Source of the DNA: Albimonas sp036154955 | GTDB lineage: Bacteria > Pseudomonadota > Alphaproteobacteria > Rhodobacterales > Rhodobacteraceae | Direction of reading: 5' to 3' | Length of the DNA: 64,000 nt | Assembly (NCBI GenBank): GCA_036154955.1 | Contig: JAYZWL010000060.1 | Span: forward strand, 1 to 64,000 | Shown: one piece after another, positions 1 through 8,762 of the stretch | Layout of the letters: each line of letters starts with the position of its first letter | How positions within the stretch are numbered: position 1 is the stretch's first letter | Made by a program: the position numbers and the translations under genes | Notes under the pieces: model-generated | The model's database searches: none | Told to the model about the DNA's origin: nothing | What the model saw: only the letters and a program-made list of their open reading frames with translations

Positions 1-166
1 GTCGCGGGCGCCGGGCGGAAACCGCGCCGCTCACCCGCCATCCGCCCGCGCCCTGCACGCCCTCCGCACCCCTCGGGAGCGCCCGGCGCGTTGTTTCCCC
101 CGCGCCGATGCGTTAGGCGGAACCGCGCGACCGCGCAGACGCGACACGAAGGCAAGGAGCCCCCGC

Positions 167-1561
167 GTGAGATATGTCAGCACCCGCGGCCAGGCCCCGG
201 TCCTCGGCTTCGAGGACGCCATGCTGGCCGGGCTCGCCCGGGACGGCGGGCTCTACGTGCCCGAGTTCGTTCCGACGATGACCCCGGGCGACATCGCGGC
301 GCTCGCCGGGATCGGCTACGAGGAGACGGCCTACCGGGTCATGGCCCCGTTCGTGGGCGACGCGGTGGCCCCGCAGGACCTGCGCGCGCTGATCGAGCGG
401 GCCTATGCCGGCTTCGGCCACGCCGCCCGCGCCCCCCTGGTGCAGATCGGCGAGAACGACTGGATCCTGGAGCTGCATCACGGCCCGACGCTGGCCTTCA
501 AGGACTTCGCCATGCAGCTGGTCGCCCAGCTGTTCCAGCACGCGCTCGCCCGGCGCGGGTCCCGCGTGACCATCGTGGGGGCGACCTCGGGCGACACCGG
601 CTCGGCCGCCATCGACGCCTTCGCCGGGCTCGACAACGTGGACGTGTTCATCCTCTACCCCCACGGCCGGGTCTCCGAGATCCAGCGCCGGCAGATGACC
701 ACGCCGACCGCGCGCAACGTTCACGCGCTGGCGGTGAAGGGCGACTTCGACGACTGCCAGGCGCTGGTCAAGGCGATGTTCAACGACCACGCCTTCCGCG
801 ACGAGATGGGGCTGGCCGCGGTCAACTCGATCAACTGGGCGCGGGTGCTGGCGCAGGCGGTCTACTACTTCACCTCCGCCGTGGCGCTGGGCGCGCCGCA
901 TCGGCCGGTCAGCTATTCCGTCCCCACCGGCAATTTCGGCGACATCTACGCGGGCCATATCGCGCGCGCCATGGGTCTGCCGATCGAGCGGCTGGTGATC
1001 GCCACCAACCGCAACGACATCCTGCACCGCACCCTGCAGACCGGCCTGCACCGGGTGGAGGGGGTGGCGCCGACCATCTCGCCCTCCATGGACATCCAGA
1101 TCAGCTCCAATTTCGAGCGGCTGCTGCACGAGCTTCTGGACCGGGACGGGCAGGCCGTGGTCAACCTGATGGAGGCGCTGCGCCAGCAGGGCGGCTACGC
1201 GCTGTCCGACACGGCGATGGCGCGCCTGCGGGCGGAGTTCGACAGCGGCCGGTCGGACGAGGACGAGACCCGCGCCACCATCGCCGCCATCCGCGAGGTG
1301 ACCGGACAGGTGATCGACCCGCATACCGCCGTCGGCGTGAAGGCCGCCGCCGACGCCCGCGGCCGGCCCTCCACCCCAATGGTGGTGCTGGGCACCGCCC
1401 ACGCCGCCAAGTTCCCCGACGCGGTGGAGGCGGCCTGCGGCATCCGCCCCGCCCTGCCGCCGCGCCTCGCCCATATCCTCGACGCGCCCGAGCGCCTGAG
1501 CCTCGTGGAGAACGATCTCGGCGCGCTTGAGCGCGAGATCCGCATGGAGATCCGCCGTTGA
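167..1561 (+). CDS. thrC: Threonine synthase
   Basis: PLP enzyme converting O-phospho-L-homoserine to threonine, the last step of threonine synthesis in the cytoplasm. The 464-residue length is normal for the bacterial long form. The N-terminus (RYVSTRG) is typical, and the PLP-lysine motif HGPTLAFKDF places the Schiff-base lysine at residue 112. SGDTGSAA and the later PTGNFGD supply the phosphate-binding loops. The GTG start is chosen because AAGGAG lies about 8 bases upstream and it gives the family N-terminus. The stop overlaps the next gene, so thrC heads a co-translated unit with the M16 peptidase and GNAT genes. Confidence 0.97.
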   Translation: MRYVSTRGQAPVLGFEDAMLAGLARDGGLYVPEFVPTMTPGDIAALAGIGYEETAYRVMAPFVGDAVAPQDLRALIERAYAGFGHAARAPLVQIGENDWILELHHGPTLAFKDFAMQLVAQLFQHALARRGSRVTIVGATSGDTGSAAIDAFAGLDNVDVFILYPHGRVSEIQRRQMTTPTARNVHALAVKGDFDDCQALVKAMFNDHAFRDEMGLAAVNSINWARVLAQAVYYFTSAVALGAPHRPVSYSVPTGNFGDIYAGHIARAMGLPIERLVIATNRNDILHRTLQTGLHRVEGVAPTISPSMDIQISSNFERLLHELLDRDGQAVVNLMEALRQQGGYALSDTAMARLRAEFDSGRSDEDETRATIAAIREVTGQVIDPHTAVGVKAAADARGRPSTPMVVLGTAHAAKFPDAVEAACGIRPALPPRLAHILDAPERLSLVENDLGALEREIRMEIRR

Positions 1562-2841
1562 CCGCACGCCCCGCCGCCCCCGAGATGCGCCTGCACACCC
1601 TGCCCAACGGGATCCGGGTGGCGACCGAGCGGATGCCGGGCCTCGCCTCGGCCGCGCTCGGCGTCTGGATCGGGGCGGGCGGGCGCCATGAGGGCGCGGA
1701 CGAGACGGGCGTCGCCCATTTCCTCGAGCACATGGCGTTCAAGGGCACCGACACGCGGTCGGCCTATGACATCGCGGTCGCGATCGAGGACGTGGGCGGC
1801 TACCTGAACGCCTACACCTCGCGCGAGGCCACCGCCTATTACGCCCGGGTGCTGGGCGAGGACGCGGGGCTCGGCCTCGAACTGCTGGCCGACATCCTGA
1901 CCCGCCCGATCTTCTCGCCCGAGGATATCGAGCTGGAGCGCGGGGTGATCCTGCAGGAGATCGGGCAGGCGCTCGACACCCCCGACGACATCATCTTCGA
2001 CTGGCTGCAGGAAACCGCCTATCCCGGCCAGGCCTTCGGCCGGCCGATCCTGGGCGAGACCGGGCACGTCAAGGCGGTGTCCGAGGCGATGCTGCGCGGC
2101 TTCGTCGCCCGCTGCTACGCGCCCGAGCGCATGGTGATCGCCGCCGCCGGCGACGTGGACCACGACGCGCTGTGCAGGCAGGCGGAGGCGCTGTTCGGCC
2201 ATCTCGCGCGGCGCGACGCGCCGCTGATGGAGCCCGCCAGGTTCCTCGGCGGCGAGCGGCGCTTCGAGAAGCCGCTGGAGCAGGCGCATTTCGCGCTGGG
2301 GCTGGAGGCGCCGGGCTGGAACGCCGACGACCTCTATGCCGGGCAGGTGGTGGCGACGCTGCTGGGGGGCGGCATGTCCTCGCGCCTGTTCCAGGAGGCG
2401 CGGGAGAAGCGGGGGCTGTGTTATTCCATCTTCGCGCAGGCCAGCGCGCATGAGGACACGGGCCTCTTCACCGTCTACGCCGGGACCGGGGCCGGCGAGA
2501 TCAAGGGCCTGTCGGAACTGGTGATGGACGAGATCCACCGCGCCGCCGCCGAGGCCGACGAAGCCGAGACCGCGCGCGCCCGCGCCCAGCTCAAGGCCGG
2601 GCTGCTGATGGGGCTGGAAAGCCCGTTCGGGCGGTGCGAGCGCATGGCCCGGTCGCTGCTGATCTGGGACCGGGTCTGGCCGACCGAAGAGACGGTCGCG
2701 CGGATCGAGGCGGTCGACCGCGAGGCGGTGCGCGCCGCCGCCGCCAAGATGGCGGGGTCCGGCAAGCTGGCGCTCGCGCTCTACGGTCCCGTCGCCGACA
2801 CGCCCACGCCCGACGCGCTGCTGGCGCGGCTGGCGGGCTGA
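1558..2841 (+). CDS. M16 family zinc peptidase (mitochondrial processing peptidase-like)
   Basis: Predicted zinc metallopeptidase of 427 residues, related to the beta subunit of mitochondrial processing peptidase. The inverted zinc motif HFLEH is at residues 54-58, and the distal acidic region (ELERGVILQEI) follows about 70 residues later. The C-terminal half carries the inactive M16 lobe with the conserved GGGMSSRLFQEAREKRGLCY segment. The TTG start overlaps the thrC stop (TTGA) and has GGAG 8 bases upstream. An ATG at 1585 would give the shorter family-like N-terminus MRLHTLPNG but has no ribosome site. The natural substrate is unknown. Confidence 0.92.
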   Translation: MTARPAAPEMRLHTLPNGIRVATERMPGLASAALGVWIGAGGRHEGADETGVAHFLEHMAFKGTDTRSAYDIAVAIEDVGGYLNAYTSREATAYYARVLGEDAGLGLELLADILTRPIFSPEDIELERGVILQEIGQALDTPDDIIFDWLQETAYPGQAFGRPILGETGHVKAVSEAMLRGFVARCYAPERMVIAAAGDVDHDALCRQAEALFGHLARRDAPLMEPARFLGGERRFEKPLEQAHFALGLEAPGWNADDLYAGQVVATLLGGGMSSRLFQEAREKRGLCYSIFAQASAHEDTGLFTVYAGTGAGEIKGLSELVMDEIHRAAAEADEAETARARAQLKAGLLMGLESPFGRCERMARSLLIWDRVWPTEETVARIEAVDREAVRAAAAKMAGSGKLALALYGPVADTPTPDALLARLAG

Positions 2842-2857
2842 GGCGGAGGCGGGACGG

Positions 2858-3469
2858 GTGCTGTTCCGGCGCCGGCCGGAGCTTCGGCTCGCCGCTCCGC
2901 GGCTGGTGCTGCGCCCGCCGGCGATGGCCGACCACGCGCAATGGGCGCGGCTGAGGCGGGAGGGCGACGCCTTCCTGCGGGAGTGGGAGCCGCTCTGGGC
3001 GCGCGATCACCTGTCGCGCTCCGCCTTCCGCAACCGCGTGGCCTGGGCCCGGCGGCTGGTGGAGGAGGGGCGCGGCGCGCCGTTCTTCATCTTCGCCAAC
3101 GGGACGGACGATGTGGCGGCCGGGACGCTGGTCGGGGCGATCACGCTCGACAACGTGCGCCGCGGCCCGGCGCAGGCGGGCACGGTCGGCTACTGGATCG
3201 GCGAGGGCTTCGCCCGGCGCGGCTACATGACCGAGGCGTTGGGCGCGGTGCGCGCCTATGCCTTCGGGGCCGCGGATCTGAGCCGGATCGAGGCCGCCTG
3301 CCTGCCGGAGAACAAGCCCTCGCGCGCCTTGCTGGAACGCTGCGGCTTCAAATACGAGGGCGTGGCCCAGAGCTATCTGCAGATCAACGGCCGCTGGCGG
3401 AGCCACGTGCTCTACGCCGCGCTGCGCCCGGACCGGCGCGGGCGGGTGGACGGACCGGGGACCTTCTAG
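2858..3469 (+). CDS. GNAT family N-acetyltransferase (RimJ/RimL-like)
   Basis: Acetyl-CoA-dependent N-acetyltransferase of 203 residues. The RimJ-type layout is visible: an early LRPP segment, the beta4 segment GTVGYWIGEGFARRGYMTEAL that binds acetyl-CoA, and the late NKPSRALLERCGF motif. RimJ/RimL enzymes acetylate N-termini of ribosomal proteins, but the substrate here cannot be read from sequence. The GTG start follows GGAGG. It lies 16 bases after the M16 peptidase stop and is probably the third gene of the thrC operon. Confidence 0.88.
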   Translation: MLFRRRPELRLAAPRLVLRPPAMADHAQWARLRREGDAFLREWEPLWARDHLSRSAFRNRVAWARRLVEEGRGAPFFIFANGTDDVAAGTLVGAITLDNVRRGPAQAGTVGYWIGEGFARRGYMTEALGAVRAYAFGAADLSRIEAACLPENKPSRALLERCGFKYEGVAQSYLQINGRWRSHVLYAALRPDRRGRVDGPGTF

Positions 3470-3636
3470 GCGGGCCTTGCCCGGGTCGGGCGCGGGCCGG
3501 TAGGTAGAGGGGACGGACCGGCGCCCGACCGGAGGAGGGCGGGCGGCGCGCGGGTCCGGACCGGAACCGGGTCGCCCCCGTATGGGCGCGCGATCCGCGG
3601 GACGATGCCGCGAACCGGCGAAGGACGGGCCATTCC

Positions 3637-6105
3637 ATGCGCGACGACGACACCTCCCCCGACGCCCCCGAAGACGCCCCGGATCCGGCCGCGCCGGGCC
3701 GGCCCGCCGACGGCGCCGACGCGCCGAGCGAACCGGAGCGGGGCGCAGCGGGTCGGGACGCAGCGGGTCGGGGCGGGGGGCGGCTGCTGTTCGCGGCCGG
3801 GCTCGCCGGCTTGGCGCTGCTGGCCGGGCCCGGGGCCTGGATCGGGGCCGGGGAGGTCGGGCGGATCTCCGCCGCCCGCGGGGCCGCGGCGCTCGACGCG
3901 ATCGGGGCCGGCTGGGCGCAGGTCGACCCGGACGGGCTGCGGCTGACCCTGGCCGGGGCTTATCCCGACGAGACCGCGCATCGCGCGGCGCTGGCGGCGG
4001 TGGCGATGGCCTCGCCGATGTCGCGGCTGGAGGACGCCGCCCGACATGCGGCGCCGCCGAGGTCCGGGCCCGTTTCAGGGTCGGGGGCGGGCTCGGGCTC
4101 GGGGTCGGACCTGGGATCGGGGACGCGCGACGACGACGCGCCCCCGCGCGTCCTGCGTCGCGACGCCGGACTGGACGCGCCGGTGCTGCTCGCCGCCGCC
4201 GGCGACGCGCCGGTCGCGGCGGTCGCCGAGGCGGAGCCGGCGGCCGCGGCGCCGACGACGCCGCCCGCCTCCGCCTCCGCCCCCGCTTCTTCCGGTTCCC
4301 CCGCCTCCGGTGCGGCGTCCTCCTCCTCCTCCTCCTCCTCCGCCGCCGCCGCCGTCGATCCGCCGCGCCAGCCGGGGCAGGTCGACGCGCCCGGCACGGG
4401 GCCCGGCGAAACCGCCGCGCCGGCTCCGGGCGGCTCCGACGGAACCGCGCCGGACGCCGCGGCCGCGCCCGCCACGGCGACGGAATTCGGCTCTCCCTTG
4501 ACGCTGGCCCGGGCCGGGGACTCGCTGGTCGCCGCGGGCGCGGCGCATCCCGACCTGGTCGCGGCGTTGCGGGAGACCTTGGCCGACATCGACGGCGCCC
4601 CGGCGCTGACCGACGCCACGGTTCCGCGCCGCGCCCCCCCCGACGCCGACCGCCTGGCGCTGGCCCGGGCCGCGGCCGCCGCGGTGGCGGGTCTGGGCGA
4701 GGCGCGGGCGGAGCTGGCCCCCGGGGTCCTGTCGCTGTCCGCCCTCGCCCCCAGCCGGGAGGCCGCCGATGCCGCGGAGGCCGCGCTGCGCGAGACGGCG
4801 CCGGAGGGGTCGACGCTGCTGCTCGACATCTCCGCCCCCCCGCCGGCGCTGAAGCCGTTCCGCTTCGGGGTGGCGCTGGGACCGTCTGGGCCGGCGCTGC
4901 TGAGCTGCGACATGCGCTCGGCGGCCGAACGGCGCGAGGTTCTGGACGCGGTGGCCGCCCTGCCCGGCGCCGCGCCGCGCGGACCGGGCGCGGGCCTGTG
5001 CCGGCTGGGCGTGGGCGCGCCCTCGCAACGCTGGGGGGAGGCCGCGGCGGAAGGCGTGCGGGCGCTTGGCGCGCTGGGCGGCGGCCGGTTCGAGATGATC
5101 GACGCGGACGCGCGGCTGGTGGCGGCCCCCTCCGCCGGGCCGGCGCGCTTCGCCCGGGTGTCGCGGGACCTGGCGGCGCGGCTGCCGCCCGCCTTCTCGT
5201 TGCACCTGGTCCCGCCGCCGCCGGCCCGCGGCCCGCGCCCGCCCTCCGGCATCGGGGAGACGGCGGAGGCCGGGGAGGACGGGGCCCCGCGCTGGTTCGC
5301 GCTGGATCTCGGCCCCGACGGCGCGATCGACCTCGCGGGCGGGGCGCCGGACGCGGCCAGCCGCGCGGCGGTGGCGGCCTACGCCCGGGCGCGGTTCGGC
5401 GCGCCGGCGGTGAACGACGCGATGGCGCTGGCCGACGCCGCCCCGCCCCCCACCTGGCGGCGCGCGGCGCTGGCCGGCATCGACGCGCTTCGTCCGCTGG
5501 ACCGGGGGCGGCTGAGCTATGACGGGGAGGCGCTGGTGGTGCAGGGCGCCTCGCTGCGCCCGGCCGCGGCGCGGGAGGCGGACGCGGCGCTCGACCCGCT
5601 GCGCGCGCTCGGCGTGGCGGCGCGCAGCGTGGTCACCGTGGACCTGCCGACGCTCGCCGCCCGCCTGCCGCTGCCGCCGGCCGAGTGCCTCGCCGCGCTG
5701 AAGGCGGAGGTGGAGGCCGACCCGATCGGCTTCGCCCCGGGCGAGACCGCGATCGAGGCGGGCAGCGGCGCGGTGCTGGACCGGCTGGCCGCGATCCTGA
5801 CCCGCTGCGGCGGGCTGGTGGTGGAGATCGGCGGCCATACCGACAGCCAGGGGCGGGAGAGCACCAATCTCGCGCTCAGCCAGGGCCGGGCCGCCGCGGT
5901 GCGCGACGCGCTGTTCGCCCGGGGGGCGCCGCTGTCGCGGATGGTGGCGCAGGGCTATGGCGAGAGCCGGCCCATCGCCGACAACGGCGACGAGGCGGGG
6001 CGAGCGCTGAATCGGCGCATCGCCTTCTCGGACGCCGCCCTGACCGCGGCGGAATGGGGCGACGGAGATCCGGGCGAGGACGAGACCGCGGAGCAGGGCG
6101 GATGA
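3637..6105 (+). CDS. OmpA family protein with long low-complexity linker
   Basis: Envelope protein of 822 residues. One membrane segment at about residues 50-66 follows a charged N-terminus. A Gly/Ser/Ala/Pro-rich linker covers about residues 140-290, including an eight-serine run encoded by (TCC)8. Repeated alpha/beta segments resembling BON-type folds come next. A C-terminal OmpA peptidoglycan-binding domain spans about residues 690-795, with GGHTDSQG, NLALSQGRA and LNRRIAF. The last domain should hold peptidoglycan, tethering the membrane to the wall. ATG at 3637 has AAGGA upstream. The stop overlaps the next gene by ATGA. Confidence 0.9.
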   Translation: MRDDDTSPDAPEDAPDPAAPGRPADGADAPSEPERGAAGRDAAGRGGGRLLFAAGLAGLALLAGPGAWIGAGEVGRISAARGAAALDAIGAGWAQVDPDGLRLTLAGAYPDETAHRAALAAVAMASPMSRLEDAARHAAPPRSGPVSGSGAGSGSGSDLGSGTRDDDAPPRVLRRDAGLDAPVLLAAAGDAPVAAVAEAEPAAAAPTTPPASASAPASSGSPASGAASSSSSSSSAAAAVDPPRQPGQVDAPGTGPGETAAPAPGGSDGTAPDAAAAPATATEFGSPLTLARAGDSLVAAGAAHPDLVAALRETLADIDGAPALTDATVPRRAPPDADRLALARAAAAAVAGLGEARAELAPGVLSLSALAPSREAADAAEAALRETAPEGSTLLLDISAPPPALKPFRFGVALGPSGPALLSCDMRSAAERREVLDAVAALPGAAPRGPGAGLCRLGVGAPSQRWGEAAAEGVRALGALGGGRFEMIDADARLVAAPSAGPARFARVSRDLAARLPPAFSLHLVPPPPARGPRPPSGIGETAEAGEDGAPRWFALDLGPDGAIDLAGGAPDAASRAAVAAYARARFGAPAVNDAMALADAAPPPTWRRAALAGIDALRPLDRGRLSYDGEALVVQGASLRPAAAREADAALDPLRALGVAARSVVTVDLPTLAARLPLPPAECLAALKAEVEADPIGFAPGETAIEAGSGAVLDRLAAILTRCGGLVVEIGGHTDSQGRESTNLALSQGRAAAVRDALFARGAPLSRMVAQGYGESRPIADNGDEAGRALNRRIAFSDAALTAAEWGDGDPGEDETAEQGG

Positions 6106-6443
6106 CCCGGATCGAACTCGCCCTCGCCTTCGGCGCCGCCCTGCTGGTCGCGGCGGCGCTGGGCTGGGCGCTGGGCGCGCTCAGGGCCCGGATCCGGCGC
6201 GACGGCGGCGAGGCGGCGCGGGCGATGGCGGACCTCTCGCGCCGACTCGCCGACGCCGAAGAGGCCCGCGACGCGCTGGAAGCGGAGGCCGAGGCGCGGG
6301 CCGTCGCGCTCGCCGCCGCCGCGGCGGAGACCGAGACGACGCTTCGCCGAGACCTCGCCGAACGGACCGCGGAGCTGGAGGCGGCGATGGACACCGTCGG
6401 CGCCCTGCGCCGGGAGATCGAGGCGTTGCGCGGCGCCGCCTGA
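6102..6443 (+). CDS. Small membrane-anchored coiled-coil protein
   Basis: Unrecognised protein of 113 residues. It has an N-terminal hydrophobic helix (about residues 5-25) followed by a continuous charged Ala/Glu/Arg helix with heptad spacing to the C-terminus, which predicts a membrane-anchored coiled coil. The ATG overlaps the OmpA-family stop (ATGA), so the two are translationally coupled and may act together at the envelope. No enzymatic motif is visible. Confidence 0.75.
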   Translation: MTRIELALAFGAALLVAAALGWALGALRARIRRDGGEAARAMADLSRRLADAEEARDALEAEAEARAVALAAAAAETETTLRRDLAERTAELEAAMDTVGALRREIEALRGAA

Positions 6444-7089
6444 CCGCGCCCCCGGCCCTGCGCATCCCCCCGGCCTTGCGCCCCATCGCGAGCCGGGCGC
6501 CGCGCCGACCGTCGCGCCAGGCCGGACCGGAGCGCCCGCGGCGCAGGGCGGCGGGGGCGCAAGCGGAGATGGGGGAAGCCGGGGCCAGAGGCTGACGGCC
6601 GAGAGGGGGCCGCGGCGGCCGAGGCGTCCGCGCCGCCCCAGGCGGGACGGACGGGCGAGGCCGCGTCTGGGCGAGACGGGAGACGCGGGGGCTGTCCGCA
6701 CGCGCCGTTCCGTCGGCGGCGCCGGCGTCACCGGGAGCCGGCGCGCGCCCGCATCGGCGGCGTCGCTGTGATCGGCGATGACCCGGCTGGCGCATGGCGG
6801 CCTCCATCCCCGTCGCAGTCCCCATCCCGTCTTCATTTCCGTCCTCGTGCGGTCGCGCTCGCCACCGCATCTCCCGCGCCTTCGCCGCCCGCCCCGTCGC
6901 CGCCCGCGCCCCCGTCTCCCCGCGCCGCGGGCGCCCCGGTCCGGCCTGGCGCGCGTCCGGGCGCGGCTCCCCGCCCCCCCGCCCGGGACCCGCGGCGGGG
7001 CGAAGCGACGGCGATGCCGGCTTGCCCGCGCCGGGGGCGGCTTGCTACCTGTCGGGCTTGCAGTCAGGACAGGCGAGGAGGGAGCGGAG
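6444..7089. other. Intergenic region with a 32-nt inverted repeat
   Basis: Non-coding stretch of 646 bp between the coiled-coil gene and the glutamine synthetase-like gene. Frames open through it, but they give only Arg/Pro/Ala-rich translations with no family resemblance. It holds an inverted repeat (arms 6513-6544 and 6922-6953). A GAGGAGGGAGCGG purine run lies immediately before the start at 7090. No clear promoter can be called. Confidence 0.6.
6513..6953. repeat. 32-nt inverted repeat, arms 6513-6544 and 6922-6953
   Basis: The arm at 6922-6953 is the reverse complement of 6513-6544 with one mismatch. The shared core contains CCGGTCCGGCCTGGCGCG. Weaker similarity extends outward on both sides. 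The arms are about 377 bp apart and neither lies in a credible gene. Confidence 0.7.
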
Positions 7090-8457
7090 ATGAGCTCGGA
7101 CAGCGCGGCGCGCACGGGATACGCGGTGACGGACGCGCCCGACCCTTCCGACGCCCCCCCGCCCGAGGCGCTGCCCGAGGGCTGCCATACCGTCGTGGTC
7201 GGCGTCGGCGACCTGAACGGCATCCTGCGCGGCAAGCGGGTGACGGCGGCGCACTGGCGCTCGGTCCGGCGGCGGGGCATCGCGCTCGACAACACCTTCT
7301 TCGCCATGGACGTGGGCAGCCTGCTGGTGCCCAACGCCTATTCCTCGGCCGACAGCGGCTTTCCGGACCTGACCATCGTGCCCCGCGGTCCGCTGCGCCC
7401 GATCCCGTGGGAGGAGGGGGTGTGGCTCTGCCTCGGCCGGGCGCAGGAAAAGGACGGCGCGCCCATCCCCATCGACCCGCGCCAGCCGCTGCTGCGCGCG
7501 GTGGCCGAGGCCCGCGCCATGGGCTTCGAGCCCCGGGCGGCGGGCGAGCTGGAATTCTACCTGCTCGACGACAAGACCCTGCGCCCGCGGGAGGACCGGC
7601 CCGAATGCTACGGTCTCGGCCGGGCGGCGGAGCTGGAGCCGGTGCTCGGCCCCATCCGCCGGCACCTGGCGGAAATGGGCGTGCCGGTGGAGCAGTCGAA
7701 CCCGGAATTCTCGGCCGGGCAGGTGGAGGTGAACCTCCGCCACGCCCCGATCCTGGAGGCCGCCGACCACACCCTGCTGCTGCGCGGCATGGTCAAGCAG
7801 ATCGTGCGGCCGCACGGGCTGGTGGCGAGCTTCATGGCCAAGCCGTTCCACGACCGCTCCGGCAACGGGTTCCACGTCCACCACTCGCTGTGGCGCGACG
7901 GGGTCAACGCCTTCGCGCAGGACGGCGGGCTGTCGGAGACCGGGCGCTGGTTCCTGGGCGGGATCCAGGCGGCGATGCGCGAAAGCTCCATCGTCGGCTC
8001 CACCCATCCCAACGCCTATCGGCGCCGGCAGAACTATTCCTACGCCCCGATCACCGCGAGCTGGGGGGTGGACAACCGCACCGTGGCCCTGCGGGTGATC
8101 GAGGGCGAGGGGGCGGAGGACGACCCCACCGTGCGGATGGAGAGCCGGGAGGCCGCCGCCGACTGCAACCCCTACCTGCTGATGGCCGTGCAGCTCGCCG
8201 CCGGCCTGCGCGGGATCCGGGAGGAGATCGAGCCGACCCGCCCGACCGAGGGCGACGCCTACGCGCTGGAGAACCGCCGCCCCCTGCCCGCCACCCTGCG
8301 CGAGGCGATGGAGGCGGCGGCGGGGTCGTCCTTCCTCGCCGAGACGCTGGGCGAGGCGCTGGTGGGCCTGCTGGTCGACAATGCGGCGCGGGAGCTGGAG
8401 GTGGTGGAACGGGAGGTCCCGCCCTCGGAACTGGCCCGCTATCTGGAGGCGATGTAG
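7090..8457 (+). CDS. Glutamine synthetase family protein (gamma-glutamylpolyamine synthetase-like)
   Basis: ATP-dependent ligase of 455 residues in the glutamine synthetase superfamily. The N-terminal segment GVGDLNGILRGKRV is typical of the PuuA/GlnT-like branch, which ligates glutamate to amines rather than making glutamine for bulk assimilation. The catalytic GS motifs are present: AGELEFYLLD, the SGNGFHVHHSLW loop around residue 255, and NPYLLMAVQLAAG near 360. ATG at 7090 is chosen over upstream in-frame starts because a strong GAGGAGGGAG site precedes it and the family N-terminus fits. It stands alone. The polyamine link with the agmatinase-like gene further along is inference. Confidence 0.9.
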   Translation: MSSDSAARTGYAVTDAPDPSDAPPPEALPEGCHTVVVGVGDLNGILRGKRVTAAHWRSVRRRGIALDNTFFAMDVGSLLVPNAYSSADSGFPDLTIVPRGPLRPIPWEEGVWLCLGRAQEKDGAPIPIDPRQPLLRAVAEARAMGFEPRAAGELEFYLLDDKTLRPREDRPECYGLGRAAELEPVLGPIRRHLAEMGVPVEQSNPEFSAGQVEVNLRHAPILEAADHTLLLRGMVKQIVRPHGLVASFMAKPFHDRSGNGFHVHHSLWRDGVNAFAQDGGLSETGRWFLGGIQAAMRESSIVGSTHPNAYRRRQNYSYAPITASWGVDNRTVALRVIEGEGAEDDPTVRMESREAAADCNPYLLMAVQLAAGLRGIREEIEPTRPTEGDAYALENRRPLPATLREAMEAAAGSSFLAETLGEALVGLLVDNAARELEVVEREVPPSELARYLEAM

Positions 8458-8762
8458 CCGCGGCGGACAGCGACCCGCAGGCCGCGCGACAGGCGTTGGG
8501 CGCGCAGCCGCGCCACAGGCGTTGGGCGCGCAGCCGCGCGACGGGCGTTGAGCGCGCAGCCGCGCGACGGCCCGGACGCGGGCCGGGGCCGGGCGCCCGC
8601 GCGGCGCGGAGACCGGGCGCATGCGGCGCCGGAGAGGGCGTCGGCGCCGCGCGGGATCGGACCAAACCGCGGGCTGGTCGGCATCGGACGCAACAGCGTC
8701 GGCGGAGACCTGGACGGACGCCCAGGCGGGCGGGCGCGGCGCGCCATGCCCGGGGTCCGGCC
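8458..8762. other. Intergenic region with tandem repeat
   Basis: Non-coding stretch of 305 bp between the convergent glutamine synthetase-like and SulP genes. Apart from the 26-bp tandem repeat at 8476-8570 it is GC-rich sequence without a recognisable gene. Any terminators for the two convergent genes would lie here, but no stem with a T-run is visible. Confidence 0.6.
8476..8570. repeat. 26-bp tandem repeat, about 3.6 copies
   Basis: Units start at 8476, 8503, 8529 and 8555 and share CGCAGCCGCGCGAC followed by a GGCGTTGGGCG-like half. The first unit is 27 bp and the last is partial. Units differ by one to three bases. Confidence 0.8.

Noticed and set aside
1..166. Gene in the first 166 bases
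   Set aside because: Only a short Arg-rich minus-strand frame (31-222) that overlaps thrC; no motif or ribosome site supports it.
8476..8570. CRISPR array
   Set aside because: The repeats are directly adjacent without unique spacers and no cas gene is present.
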